Shown here: positions 44,701 to 58,059 of the stretch, in pieces | How positions within the stretch are numbered: the stretch's first letter is position 1 | Layout of the letters: each line of letters opens with the position of its first letter | NCBI GenBank assembly: GCA_013399305.1 | Contig: VXAI01000138.1 | Coordinates: 1,150,545-1,214,544, forward strand | Direction of reading: 5' to 3' | Source: Rostratula benghalensis | Taxonomy: Eukaryota; Chordata; Aves; Charadriiformes; Rostratulidae | Length of the DNA stretch: 64,000 bases | The notes under the pieces: generated by a model | What the model saw: only the letters and a program-made list of their open reading frames with translations | The model's database searches: none | Told to the model about the DNA's origin: nothing | Translations under genes and position numbers: made by a program

Positions 44701-45829
44701 CACTTGTTCTGAGGTGGGATAAGGGGAACCAAACGGGCTGGCTCCTCCTGTGTTGCTCAGTCTCTTGGTTTTCATCATAAGCGATGCAGTTTGTGAGGCT
44801 GCCTGCAGGAAGCACCAGGCTCTGGAGTTGCACGATTGTGTTAAAATCTTGGCTTTTGTTCATTTTCCTATCCCTCATGAAAATGTGAGCTGAAAGCTTC
44901 AAGCACAAAGGACCTTTTTTTTTTTTTTTTATTATGACTGTTTTAAAAATCTGTGCTGCTAAAGATGAACTTACCTTTGGGGTTCTTTTTTCAGGGACAT
45001 TGGCTCATGAATTTTTAATTCTTGAGCTTGGCAGCCCTGGTTGAATTAGGAACAGAACAACTGATTTTAATGAGCGTAAGATTAATGCAGATGAGCCTGG
45101 CTGAAACTGTGATCCAGCTGAGGAGAGAGGATGGTCTCACTTCACCTACCAGCCTCTTCCTTGGTGGGCTGGCCTGTTGCAAGCATTAGTGTAGCAGAGC
45201 AAATTCTCATCATTACCTGGGGGAGAAACGCTCATTAAAGCGCCTGATTCATGCAGGGTATTTTGCATGTTGACCCTTGGCAGCTGCCCTGGACCCTCAG
45301 CAGTCCTGCGAGGTGGACTGTGGTTTTTCAGTGTGCAGGTGGGGAAGAAGGAGGAGAGATGTGCACTGGTGGAGGAGAAACCTGCCTTGACTCTGGGTCT
45401 GGGGAGACCTTAGAGACCCTCCCGGTTCCTTAAGGGACTCCAGAGAAGCAGGGAAGGGAGGGAGTGTAGTGATAGGACAAAAAACCCCCCCTGTATATTA
45501 TAAAGCAAAATCCCTCACGTTGGTAGCATCAGTTTCAACCACCAGCATCGTTAGACCCTGAGTCTGTTGCCAGTGGCAGCGCTGATAATTTACCTCGTTT
45601 GCTGCAAGACTAAAGGACGAGCCAGATCCCCCTTTCCTGAGCTTCCCACGTCACCTCTTTGCTCATGAGGAACCAAGATCCCTACAACACCCAGGCTGCC
45701 ACCACACCAGGAGACCGCCAACACCCGCCTCCAGGTGCGGCTGTCTTGGAATGCATTTAAAAACCCACCCTGAACCTGTTTCTCCTCCTCTGTGTTTTTC
45801 CCAATACATTTCCACCCCCCTACCCCCCA
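41796..45829. other. intergenic, no gene recognised
   Basis: Contains a purine-rich tract around 42126-42168, several T-runs and an AT-rich block at about 44130-44245. No repeat family or exon is recognised. Confidence 0.5.
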
Positions 45830-45864
45830 NNNNNNNNNNNNNNNNNNNNNNNNNNNNNNNNNNN
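45830..45864. other. assembly gap (35 N) inside a C-rich tract
   Basis: N run flanked by CACCCCCCTACCCCCC on the left and CCACCCCCCCCCC on the right. A C-homopolymer-like sequence was probably unresolved. Confidence 0.95.
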
Positions 45865-48800
45865 CCACCCCCCCCCCAGCCTGAGCTCCTGGTGCTGGTT
45901 TGAAGGGATGCCCCGCTCTGTGGGGTGGCTGGTGGCAGGGTCCCAGAGTGTCCTGTCCTTGTCCCACCTGCTTGGGTGGCTGTGCTCGGTTTTGCTCCCC
46001 TGCTAACCCCATCGCCCCGCTCCCATCCTGCGTACCAAGGGCTAAACCCACCTCTTTGCCGCCTCTCACACGTGTTGTGAGCACTTCGAGGGAGTCAGTT
46101 GAGTGTGTCTGTGTTCAGCACCTGCAGGGGGGTGGGATGGGGTGTCCCCACCAGGAAGGCATCAGCTCTTTTGTCACCACCCCCTCCGAATCACAGCCTT
46201 TCTTCTTACTCCATGGGAGACGCCTTCCTCCGCTGAGATGAGAGTGCCAAATTTTCCCTGTGAGATGATGGAAGGTTGGGAAGGTGCTTTACTGTTTTTT
46301 TATGACTTGTACTGAAAAGCAGCTCCTGAGGTGGAGTTAATTCATCCCGGCCCTGGAACAGGGGAGAAGGAGCTGCAAATGCTGCTGCGTCCCAGCGTCT
46401 GCTCCGGTTCAGTGCAGGCAGCAGCGAGTCACAGCTCGGGCTGGGACCAAGCACCCAAAGACACTCCTGGAGAAAGCAAGTGCCTCTGAAATCTGCAGGG
46501 TATTTTTCCCCCTTTTAGCACATAAACTCCCTTTATTTTTTTCCCGGGCTCAACTTAAAGTTTGTTTTGTTGGGGTTTTTTTTTTAAATTTTTGTAGGGT
46601 TTTTATTGCCGGGATGGGGACACATCTTTTTATTGCCGGAACATCTGATCACTGGGATAAACATGTCCCAAAATAAAGGGTTTGCACATCCTGTTTTCAA
46701 AGCTGGTCTTGCAAAATGTTCAAAAGCTTTTCTATTCAGCTAGCATTTCAGTGACCGTAAACGGCTTAAACTTTTTCCAGCTATTGTTAGTGGTGGTATC
46801 TGTAACTCAGTGGCTGTGATACTGAACACTGAAAATAAGGAAGAATAAATAAATACATGAAGTAAACCACACTGGCTCAGCTGTGCTTCCCGGTGTTATG
46901 CTGGGAAAAAATACTGACTGCAAGGCCCAGGAGCTCCGGTGGTTATTTGAGGGAGAACAGGTTGCAGATAAGCCTGGAAAATGTGTACGCTTGTACTTTA
47001 CCTTCCTGGGACAAGGCACTGGCTGGGATGTGAGTCTTGTGTCTTCACAGCTTCAGGGACATGCTCCAAAGGCCCAGGTCAGGACCCTGGTCCCCACTGC
47101 AGTCACTGGAGAAAGTCCCAGTGCTGAGCTGGAGCCAGCATCCCTCTGGGTCACCAGGTCAGGATGTTCATGGCATCTGGCAGGATCAGAGAGGGTTCAA
47201 CAGCCTCAGGGGACTCACTGGGACTCCCCAAGGGCACCCCCAACCCAACCCCGGCAGCCCTGCTCACAAGAGCTCACAAGAGCTCACAAGAATTGTTCTG
47301 TCTTTTGAGGGGCTCCACCTGGAGCCCTGCTGGAGAAGAGCAATTTGTCCTTGCTTCCTCCTGAGGCTTCTTGAGCAAATAATACACATGCACTTTTAAA
47401 AATGGTGTTATTAGGCTCTCAAGGTCAATTTCTAGAGAGCCAGCCTCAGGCTAAATCCAGTGGTGCTGGAGCCATCAGAGCCTGTCCCCACCTGCCAGGG
47501 AAGGAGACCTCGCTGTGAAATGTTCTGCTTTGCAGCACTTCGCCTCCGATTAACGAGGAGTGGCTGAGAAGGGAGCTGACGTGACAGGAGCCAAACCACG
47601 ATGTGAACTCGGGGACCTGCAAAGGTTGAGAGTTAAAAGGCACTTGGGACTTGTTTTCCAGGCTGGTTTACAGGACTTTGGTTTAACCTCACCCTCCCTG
47701 TTGACTGCAGGGTGCAAGTGCCCTCAAAATTGGTCCATGTGTTTCTTGTGGCTTCCGACTTTTCTCTGGCTGCAGAAAGGCTGGAGCATGGGGCTTGTGG
47801 CTGTGTTTTCTCCAAGGGATTGGGAAGCCAGTGACTGGTAAACAAGTGGGGCTGGGTGGGCCACAGTGCTCAGCATCTTGCTGCTTGCAGTTCCATGGTG
47901 GGGCAGCCTGGCGGCCTCTTGGCTTGGGAGCAGATTAAAATCATGATGTGAGGAGCAAAAGAGGCACCACTGGTGGGTCCTGCTGCCTCGCCATCTCCTT
48001 GTGCTGCAAAACCAATGGAATAGGGATGTGTCCCCAGCTCCTTCCTTAGCACCTCGTGAGCCCTGGGCCAGCCACGGCACTGTCCCTGTCCCAGATACCA
48101 GAGGATGCTGCAAACCCCTCTCTGCAAAGGCTTGTTCCTTGCAAGGAGGAGCACAGAGAAGTTAAAATGTCTCCTTACAGAGGAAAAGACGTGGTTCTGC
48201 TTGAGCCTGGCTGCACGTGGAAGAACCCTCCCCGTCTCTTGCAGAAGGGCTCCTCTCCCCTGGAGTTCGTCATGTGAAAAAGATTTCAGGAGGGTCTGCT
48301 GGAGTCTGTCCCACTGTGTGCAGTTGTACTGCGGTAATAGTCATTACTGGCTGCAATTGCAGATTTTTTCCATTATTAGGGATGATACATGCACACGTTC
48401 GGGCCCCCTCCTCCCCTGCGCAGACGCCAGCTGGCCCTGTCCTGGGGTGTGTGGAGGGAGCAGCCCCAGTGCTGGGGAGCCCAGGAGCAAAGAGAGTCCA
48501 TGAAAATCTGTCCCAGCCAGATTGCCAGCTTTCCCTGGGGAGAAAACATACCTCTGGGGCACGAAAAAGCCACCTTGTGACCTATAGCTTGAGCAGATTT
48601 CGTCTGAGCAAAGTCTTTATGAAGGAAAAATCAAAGGCATTGCAGTTCTGCGGGCAATTTTTAGACCTGGCTTCTAAAAAAGCAGTGAGGTCCAAGGCAA
48701 ATGGTGGGCAGCACTGGAGAGAGCAGCCTGGAACTCTTTGCTTTGAGTCATCACTTATTTCTTTTTACACCCATCTTCCAGCAGAATTAAGGGCAGTAAT

Positions 48801-50197
48801 GGGAAGAGCCTATAACACAGCTTGCACAGCCTTAAAATGCTTTATGCTCATTGCAGTTCTCATCCTTACAGCACCTCTGGGAAGGGAGACAACATTCACA
48901 TGTCCGTTTTGCAGCACTGCAGAAGAAGAAATCCTCAGTAGCACCATCTCTGGAGAAAAATATATGAATATATGTGAGTTGCACGTATCCAATCTCATTA
49001 CAGTGAGCTCAAGAAGGCGCAATTATTCTTAGTTTTATGTTCAGATGTGATTTAGAGTGACTAATTGATGAGAATTCCTCCCTCCTCCTAAATGTCTGCG
49101 AAAGGAGTGATTTCAAAGCAAAATAATTGTGGCTGCTGCCAAAGGGAAGAGGAGATAAAAGCAACCCCTGTTACCTCCAACTGGCCCCACAGGTATTCCT
49201 TGGCCACAGCAACACTCACGGTTTGTACTGGAACAAGGCACCGACTACGTATTTCATCTTGCACCCCGGGATCTGAAATAGCTTTCTGCTGAACCGTTGG
49301 CAGAGGGATCCCCACGCAGGGGGAAAGACAGAGAGAAGATGTGGAAGTTTTGGAACAGACCAGCTTTGCAACACGGGGAGGGAAGAGAGTCCTGTGGCTG
49401 TGCTCTGCGGGAGAACTACAGCTGGAGGAGCTGAGAAGGGACAAGTAGGTGAAGCTCTGCTTTGAGGATGCTTTGGAGGCTTTACAGTGATGCTACGGCC
49501 TCCTGCTCTGAGGTCGGTGCTATTAGCAGCCAAACAAGGTGGTTTAAAGGCTGTTGGGTGGCTTTGCAGAGAAGTGAGGTGTCTGCAGAGAAATGGTCTC
49601 TAAAGGGAGGGTGCAATGCCACGCAGGGACCCAGCAGTTGTGCTGGGACTACCATTCTAACAGATAATCAAAGGGTAACAGGGATTTTCTGCTAAGATCT
49701 GGGGTGGCCCAGGAGATGGGACTGCAAGTGGAAATGTTTGGGAGCCACCACTTTCAAGCCTGCAGGGACTGCAGACGTTGTGCCCCATCAGAGAGTGGGC
49801 CGCCTCCAGCTCTGCAGGACCACGAGGAGCATCCATGGCAGAGCCCAGTGATACCACCTGGGGCTTTTGGAGTCCTAATTCCTGAATATTGGCTTCTTTT
49901 CTCTGCTCACAGCCCCTGCCACTGAGCCAAGAGAGCCACAGAGGTAACCAGTGCTGCGGGTGCCACCACCAGAGCAGCCCTGGCAGCACCTGGATATGAT
50001 GCCTTGGGCTTTTCCCATGTCCCCTCCAAAAATGCCTGGACAGGGACAGCAGTGCTTGGCCAGGCTGCCACACGGCATGATGTCCCTCCAGTGACTGGGA
50101 GATTCAGGGGTCTGCAATCATCAAAGCACCTCAAAGCCCAAAAAACCACCAGCAAAGCCTCAGAAGCCTTGTCCACCAGTGTCCTCAGCATGTCCCC
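45865..50197. other. intergenic, includes a 271-codon open frame
   Basis: No known exon. It includes three copies of a 10-base AGCTCACAAG unit (47261-47290, first copy with one change) and an uninterrupted frame at 48217-49032 with no recognisable domain, treated as a finding and not as a gene. Confidence 0.5.
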
Positions 50198-50413
50198 AGC
50201 CTGTCCCCAGCCTGGCCGGGGCTGGTGCCACGCTGCTGACCTGGCCAGGCAGAGGTGTCCAGGGAATTAGAGGTATTTTTTTGCTTTTTCACATTCTCAG
50301 CTTGCCAGCCTGTCCCCAGCCTGGCCGGGGCTGGTGCCACGCTGCTGACCTGGCCAGGCAGAGGTGTCCAGGGAATTAGAGGTATTTTTTTGCTTTTTCA
50401 CATTCTCAGCTTG
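50198..50413. repeat. 109-base tandem duplication, two near-identical copies
   Basis: Both copies begin AGCCTGTCCCCAGCCTGGCC and end CATTCTCAGCTTG. The offset is 109 bases. I see no differences between copies, including equal T-run length. Confidence 0.95.
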
Positions 50414-53274
50414 TGGCTCAGTTATTATCAGCCGTTGTTACCCTCCCATCTCGGGCAGACCAAGAGAGGACCACTGCTTTAGTTCTGTGTCACCAAGGAG
50501 AGCTTAAATATTGTGATTAAAACATTCCAGTCTCGCATCGCCTACTCAGACATGCAGGAAGAAACCTTTGCAATTAGATTCCCCGTGCGCCAACTGAGGG
50601 CACAAGTTCCGCCTTTTTTTCTTTTTCTTTTTTTTTTTTTTCCCACGACTGTTCTGCGGTGATTTTAGAGCAGCAGGGAAAAAAAAAAAAAAAAAAGGAG
50701 TCTGTTTGATTTGTCTTCATTATGCTGAGCCTGGCTTTACTTTCTGATTGCCAAAGCATGATAAATGGAACAGAGATTACCTAGAGATTTTCAAAGATTT
50801 GCTTTCAAATTTTATTTTTCCTGTGCCTCATTAAGCTTGCAGGTTTTATCCACACTTTGTTCTTGTGACAGAGCAGCATTGCAATATATTCATAGCCTTA
50901 TTTATTTTTTTTTTCATTTGAAATTAAAACGAGATAGATGCTTCTCATGCTTGGCTTTCAAGTCCTATTTTCAAAAATATTGATCGTGTGTGCGTTGTTT
51001 TCCTTTCCCTCTGACCCTGCTGGCTCTGGGAAGGACAGTCCTAACAAAACGCTTTCAGTCCTGGATCTCTGTGAGTTACTGGGAGAAGTTTTGTAGATTT
51101 TAGAAGGCACAATGTATAGATAAAAGAAAAATGGGGTTTCCAACGGGAGACAGGCAAGAAATACAAGGTTTAAAAGCAGGACCTCTACAATTAGTGTGTA
51201 CAGAGCAGCTCAGGCATGGTGAGATAGCCCACCATGTGCCTGGGCACTAATCTTTCAGGAGCTAAATGCTCTTGAAAGACCTTTTCCTCCATGACTTCAG
51301 GAGAAATGGCCAAAAATCACCTCATGGCTGAGAGCCCCCCCAGCACAGCCTGTCTGCTGCTCTCTAGGAGAGGTCTGGAGGAGGGTGGCAGGGGCTGGGC
51401 ATGAGGACAACAGGGGGGACACAGACAAAAGCCACCCTAACACACCTGATGGTGTTTCTTCTGCCGGACCCAAGAGAACTGACCCACCTTCTGGTGTGCA
51501 GCTTCCTCTTTCAGTGCCATGAATCCACAGAGATCTTGGGGCAGAAGCAGTGATTACAAGGTCTCTTTGTGCCACCTACCCATCGTGGGGAGCAGCCTCT
51601 GATGTACTTTGGGATGGTGGTGTAGGACAGCAGGAGCTGGCTGTGCCCTCTGCGTTCCCGGGGAAGGTGCTGGAGAGAAAAGGCAAGTTTCTCTGGTGAT
51701 TCCTGCCTTCTTGTCACAGGAGTGGGAAACACGGGTGTGCGTAGCAGGGTGAGGACAGAGCATCCTTGGGGTGCCACTGCACCAACCCTCTCTGCTCAGA
51801 CCTGTCTCCAAGGCTCAGGCTGGCCCTAGTGACATTCTCCTCCAGACCTGACCCCGGGAGCTTTGCTTACACTGGAAAGCAGCTCGTTTGGAAGGCTTTT
51901 CTGCAGTTCCTCCAGCCCCACTCAACAAGCTCTAATAATAACTGGCTGCCTTTCTATTTATAAATGAGAAGAGCAGCGAGGAACTTGGCCAGGGCCACTG
52001 CACCCCAGTGCTCCCACCCCACCCCACAGCTCTCCCCCTCTGCCATCCAGCTCTCAGTCCCCTCTGTCCCCCCTCTGCCATCCTGCATGGGAAAGGGCAT
52101 TGCCCAGGGCTCTCTCCTTTGGAATGGGGCACATTTATTTGGTTTGCACTTGTTGACAAGGGGATATTTCCTTTTTGAAAACAGGGAATGTTTTTGTAGC
52201 AGCTCCTGCCCCACTCTGTAAAACAAACATTTCCCGAGCCCCTGGTGTTTCAGATGATGTTTTTGTTACTGGAGCATCAGTGGGAATATCAGAAAACCTA
52301 TTTCTTCAGGGAGCCTGGAGACTTTGTGCTGCCCAATGCCCGGTGATCAGACGGGACACCGGGGACTGACAGATCCTTTCGGCTGAGCCAGCTGGATGTG
52401 GCCTGTCCTGGGGCTGAGCTGGAAAGGCATTTGGGTTGAGATTAAGATGCTGTAGCCCAAGGCAAGCTCTCACCCAGCCTGGGTGCAGGAGGGGAGCATC
52501 ACCTCCGCTCTGGTGGGCCAGCTTGGGCTGAGGCTCCACACAGGCTGAATCTGCCTTTGCTGGCCCCAGTCTCACCTGGACTGGGTGTTTGCAGCCAGTT
52601 CTGCTTCCATCCCCAGCTCTGCCTCTGCTCCCTGTCCCAACAGCATCAAACCCTGCATCTGTGCTGCTGGGAGAAACTGGAGAAGAGTATTTCCTCTGGT
52701 ACACCCTCTCACTGTCTCACTGCACACAGGATGCCAGGTTTGATGAAAATGCTCTGATCTCTTCTGACAAATCCTCTGCTCCTAAGTAGATAATAACCAG
52801 AAAATCTTCCTAAACCAATCCTGGTTTCGGATCAGTGCCCACTCTTGTTATTCCTTTCCTACCAATTAAATGCTCCTTCTTGCCCTGGATCGGGGACATC
52901 TTCACCCCTGGGAGCAGAGAGGGGGCCCGGGTCTGTGGCTGCTGAAGTCAGCGCGGGACTGGGAGGAGTTTTACAGCTGTGAAAAAATGTCAGTCTGATT
53001 TGGCAGCACCGATGCCCAAGTGACCAGAAACACTCACGGCTGAGCAGGGATTGAAGGCTGCAGAGAGTTCTGATCCCAAATCGGAGCGGGAAGGGCTGGG
53101 ATCCCTTTTCCCTTTTCATCACATCACTGGTGCAAGGCAGCTGGTACCTGGACCTGACCTGGAGGAGAGAAGAGGAGTATATTAGAATATATTTACTTTC
53201 CTACTTTCCCATTTGCTTTTCTTCTCTCTTCAGTATCAAGCTGATATTCTTGATGCTGAGACAGCTCCCACCTT
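50414..53274. other. intergenic, no gene recognised
   Basis: Contains opposed poly-T (50603-50641) and poly-A (50681-50697) tracts that could pair. Otherwise unremarkable. Confidence 0.5.
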
Positions 53275-53575
53275 GGCAGAGGTCCCGCTCCTCGGCGGGT
53301 CCCGCACCCTCAGGGACGGGAGCAGGATAACTGGGTGGCGAAAAAAAAATAAATATAAAAATACAAACCACGAAACCCTGCTGCTGCCTGGTTGCTGGGG
53401 AAGGCGGGGGTGTCGCGGGGGTGTCGCGGGGCGTGTGATGTGTCCCAGCCGCGCACCGCTGCGGTGTCACCAGGAGGTGGCACAGCACGAATGGAGATGG
53501 TGCGGGAAGCGCAGCCGGGCCGGGTCCCGCCGAGCCCCCCCCCCCCGGGTCCGAGGGAGCGAAGTGATTCATTAG
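53275..53575. promoter_or_regulatory. small orphan CpG island
   Basis: About 27 CpG dinucleotides in about 300 bases by hand count, GC-rich apart from a short A-rich interruption at 53341-53365. This density is unusual for the surrounding DNA and is typical of unmethylated promoters. No known gene starts here; the nearest genes are 30 kb away (FAM20A 5' end) and 6 kb away (ABCA 3' end). It could be a non-coding RNA promoter or a regulatory element. Confidence 0.55.
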
Positions 53576-53583
53576 AGTAGTTC

Positions 53584-53587
53584 CAGG

Positions 53588-53621
<34 letters not shown>

Positions 53622-53735
53622 AAAAGAAAAAGAAAAGTCTCGCATCTTCTTTCTCGGAAACCTATTGTGCAAAATCCTATCCCATGGGGGAAAAAAAAAA
53701 GAAAAAAATTAAAAAAGAACAAAAACCAAACCAAA
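53584..53735. repeat. A-rich low-complexity tract
   Basis: Long A-runs interrupted by G, directly beside the CpG island. It could be an old poly(A) tail or simple repeat; no transposon body is recognised beside it. Confidence 0.85.
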
Positions 53736-55195
53736 CCCCACATTTTATTTGGAGAGAAGGAAAAAATGAGCACATCTCCACACCCCCCCACCGCGTTGAG
53801 AACGCACAGCTGCCTGCACATCCACGGGCTGGTGTCCCCATGGCCTTTGTTCCTCCCGCTCCGCTGTCCGGTGCCCTGCTCGCTGCTCTGACATCCCATC
53901 TGTCAGAATATCCCTTAAGGAAACTGAATTTACAGACTATATCACATTAATAGCAGCTTGCAGAGGTTTTTCCTGCAAAAGCCGACCCAGGTCTGCAGGT
54001 GTCTGGGGCTGAGTGAGGGCAGGTCATGGCCCCTGAGCCCCCCACCTCCAGGTCTCCATCTGCTGAGTCCCAGATGGGATTAAATGCATTTTCCCCATTT
54101 AGCCCATCTTCCCTTGTGGGAGCACTGCTTGAGCACCTGTCTCTGAGGTGACAACAACTGGAAAAGGCAAACCAGTACTTTTTTTCCTAAACAACAGCAA
54201 TTTTCCCTTTCCAGCAAAGGCAGAGCAGAGGAAGGAGAATCAGGAGATCAGCCATCACACACCAGAGCAATACTCACTTTTGATGAAGCTCTGACCCATG
54301 GTGCTTCTGAAAGGAACATTGCACTTCAACAAAATTACAGTCAGTATTTCACTTGAATGGGTGATTTTGAAACACGTTGCTGTTGTTTGTAATCCGTACT
54401 CCGTACCACTTAGCCCCTGCCCAGTTTGTAACCAAAAATGATGGTGATTTCTTCCCAAAAAACCCAGAAATGACCCAACTCAAGACCTCTCCAGGGACAT
54501 CAATTACTGGAATGGATGACTTCTGGTATTTTCAAATAGGCAAAATCCACTCTGAAGAGCACAAGACCCTGCAGGAAGGATGTATTCAGTCCTTGTGCAG
54601 GTGGCGTCCACCCTGACCACAGATCTACAGGTGTGTTTTCAGCTCAGCTGCTGCACAGCCCATGTCCTTCCTCACCCCTCCACCAAACACCTTCTGATGT
54701 CTGTGCCAGGAGGAAGATGCACAGGGACAAACTGGATACCTCCATCCTGCCTAGAACATAAGTTCATGAACTTCTGTTATCATTCAGGCATGATCTAATT
54801 GAAACATCATGACTTACACAATCACCTCCCTCTCTGTCCCCCTCTTCCACTCTTTTAAAGAACTTTTCCTGCTTTTTCCAGCTGGACAAACTATCTTTCT
54901 GCCTGCTTTGAAGTAAATATTTTGTTGGGTTTGGCTGCTGCCACAGCCACACATAGTCTTCTGCCTGATATTTTATCCATCTGCTGTTAAAGGACTAGGG
55001 AGCATCCGAGAGTCTCAAAAGGGTTTTGAGGTGTGGAGTATAACTAGGGAGCACCAACGTGAGAGAAAAATTGTCTTCTCAGCTTTCACGTGCCCAGTAG
55101 TTCAAGCTGAAATGCCCTGAAAGTTAAATACTGTGAGAGATGCTTGTCACGACATCCCAGTACTCACAGGCTGTAAGGAGGGGAGCATTCACTGG
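53736..55195. other. intergenic, no gene recognised
   Basis: No exon, repeat or RNA gene identified. Confidence 0.5.
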
Positions 55196-55340
55196 TTCAC
55201 ATTTGCTGAGGACCCGAGATCCCCCGTCACCCCCTCCCCAGTTCACATTTGCTGAGGACCCGAGATCCCCCGTCACCCCCTCCCCAGTTCACATTTGCTG
55301 AGGACCCGAGATCCCCCGTCACCCCCTCCCCAGTTCACAT
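55196..55340. repeat. 46-base tandem repeat, about 3.15 copies
   Basis: Copies at 55196-55241, 55242-55287 and 55288-55333, then a 7-base partial copy. The unit begins TTCACATTTGCTGAGGACCC and ends CCCTCCCCAG. The full copies look identical. Confidence 0.95.
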
Positions 55341-58059
55341 GCCGAGGTGTAATCCAGCCCCGACTTCCTCTTCTGTCTGAAGCGAATGGAAAAAGAAAAT
55401 TGGCCTCCCGCGCCAATGAGGTTGCCAACATCTGCCTTGTCTCATTTCTTCTGCTTGAAGAACATCTGGCTCTGCTCTGGGACAGCCTCGTGTGGCCAGT
55501 TGTGTTGCACGGGAAGGGGTTTGTGCTCGCTGTGATAAAGCCTCTGGTGGCTCTGCCAGCTGGAGCCTGGCATCTGCCCAGCAGGAGACACTCTCTGCCC
55601 TCATGGCACGGGGAACTGCCTGTTCATGGTGCCTCTCCTTCCAGACACAAATAACTTTCTGTTTGATGCTGGTCCTGTTCCCTGCTCTTTTTTTTTTTTT
55701 TTTTCCCCTGGATTGCTCTGAAGAAAGGATGTTTTTTATTCAGTTGAGCTACAAGATGGGGAGGTGCCTCTCCAGGAGAGAGCACACGCTGCTGCTGGGA
55801 AGGGGGGGATCCAGGAGGGGCTGCCCAGGGCTGGGGTACGGTGCCCTCATGCCAGGGGTCATCTGCAGGCAGGGCACCATCGCCCAGCTTTACCCTCCTA
55901 TCCACAGGAGTTTGGCTCGTAGCTGCTTTGAAGCGTGCATCACTGCTTTTTGTGAAGGGCCTTGAAATTCTCAGAAATAACACTTTTTTGCAGTTGTCCC
56001 TCACTTGCACTCAAGGAGAGGTGCTCAACCAGCATTTGAATGAGACAGCGTTCATCTGCCACAGCTGTGAGAGGGCACGGAGACCTGCAGAGCTCTGTCC
56101 TTCCTGGCCAGGCATTTGTCAAATACCCCTTTGCTCCCCAGGACCTTGCAGGGTTAAACTGCTGTCCCCGAGCTCCCAAACCTTGAGCATGCGTGTGCCA
56201 TGCCCCCCTGGTCCCCAGCACTCAAAAACTACCAGGGGACACCGTTTTTCTCACCTAATCACGGGCTGCAGCTCCGGGATGCTGGTCGGGGGCACGGTGC
56301 TTGGGGACTGGCGCTGGAGGCAGCTGCTGGTGAATGGCCCTTTGTGCGCTCCGTTGTTTCGCTGCATAAAGAGGGCATTATTAAATGTAATAAATAAGAA
56401 TTTCCCTGTTAATAAGATTAAATTATTGCATGATTTACTGTGGGGAATGTGCAGCATCCACAGCAGGGAGCTGGATGCACCCTGCAGCAGGGGCAGCGCG
56501 CTCTGCTCCAGGTTTATCAGCAAAGACACCGGGTTCCTGGAAGGCTCACCCTGCACTGGAAAACAAGGGGAAAACCCGAAATGTTAGGGCAGTTCTGGAG
56601 CTGGTTTGCTCTCAGGGTGCATCCCACCGGGCTGCTGGCTGTCCCTGCACTCAAAGAGCAGGTAGTGCCATCACAGCTGCTGGGGGACAGTTTTCTCCCA
56701 GCCCTTCAGCACAGGGCAGGGGAGAGGAGAGAGGCAGAGGTGACCTCTGGAGGGAATATTTAAGAAGCTGATTCATTTCCAGGAAATCTCTCTCTTCTCA
56801 ATGGAAAAGCTAAGTCCTCGTGAACTTTTTGAGAACTTTTGTTCGTTCCCTTTTTCCAGCTGAGCTCTGCTTTGTGCTGGGGACAGAACCCCTTTCTCCA
56901 AGCGCTGGCCATGGGCCAGGACCTGGAAATCTCAGCTCTGTGCTGGCGATGCCACCAGCCCCGTCCCCTTTCCCTCAGGGCTGATGCAAAGCCCCAGCTC
57001 CAACCACCTTCCCTTTGGAGGACTCTGTGTCTTTTCCTTTCTCTAATCTTCCCCTACAACAGAAAGCCCCAGATATCACAGAGAAGAATCTGTCAAACCT
57101 GTGGTAGCAGGGGGTGATATGGGTTGGGGGTAGTTACTTGGAAGAAACAACTGTGCAAGCCGTGCTGGAAGGAATAACCAAGGCAGGAGATGCTCTTCAC
57201 CCCCAGAGAAGGAAATGGAGTTGCCACAAGAAGATTTCACCCCTCAGCCCTGCTCTCTGCTTTCTTGTCTCCTCTGCAGCCCAGTATGCTCCTCTTCCTT
57301 CCCCTGCCCAGCTCCCAGGGATACTCTTTTAGGGACAGAGTGTGTTTGCTGGGGTTTTTATTACTGTTTGTGTCTTTAAATCATTCAAAGACTTTCAAAA
57401 GGACCTGGTTCCCTCATGCTGTGTGGTGGAAAAGAGAATTCCTGGTTAAAGAAACCAGAGTCTGTGTGTGAGAGCGGGGACATGGAAGGCAGAGGAGAGG
57501 GAAGCCACTGTATTTACAAGTCCACTCAAACCAGCAGCCACCACCGCAGGGGAACCCTCCCACCATCTCCAGAGTCACAAACCACAAAACGCTGATGAAA
57601 AAAACCCCAACCCCAAACCCAGCAGGAACAGATCGTATAAACTGTCATTACATCTGGAGGCTCAAGGCTTGAGCTCCCCACCACCGTGGGTGTCCCCAGG
57701 GCACTGAACAAGACTGGTCCCTTTCACTGGGTCCCCATTTCCCAGAGCCAAGTGTAGGAAGAGGTGACCGGAATGTTCGGTGATTTCACTTACCCGTTTC
57801 CCCAGGGAAGGGGGGAGTAAAAATGGAGCTGTTGTGCAACCAGAAGGGAAATAATCACCATCTTTCTAAATATGTGTCCTCCATCTGCCAAAATATGTTT
57901 TGGAGCTGAGCGGGGAGCGTACACAAGCAGGGATTGCGACATAGCCGCTGCTGCAGATTATATAAAGAGAATTGGACTCAATATTTTCTGTGAGAGTTTT
58001 AACCTTTGCAAGTGAGCTGGGCACAGGGATAATGGGTGCTTGAGGCATCAGGAGGAAAA
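55341..58059. other. intergenic, no gene recognised
   Basis: Mixed sequence with a T-run near 55689-55704. No exon or repeat family recognised. Confidence 0.5.

Noticed and set aside
45460..45490. Sequence resembling the CR1 motif GTGATAGGACAA
   Set aside because: Only about 17 bases match, with no flanking CR1 similarity.
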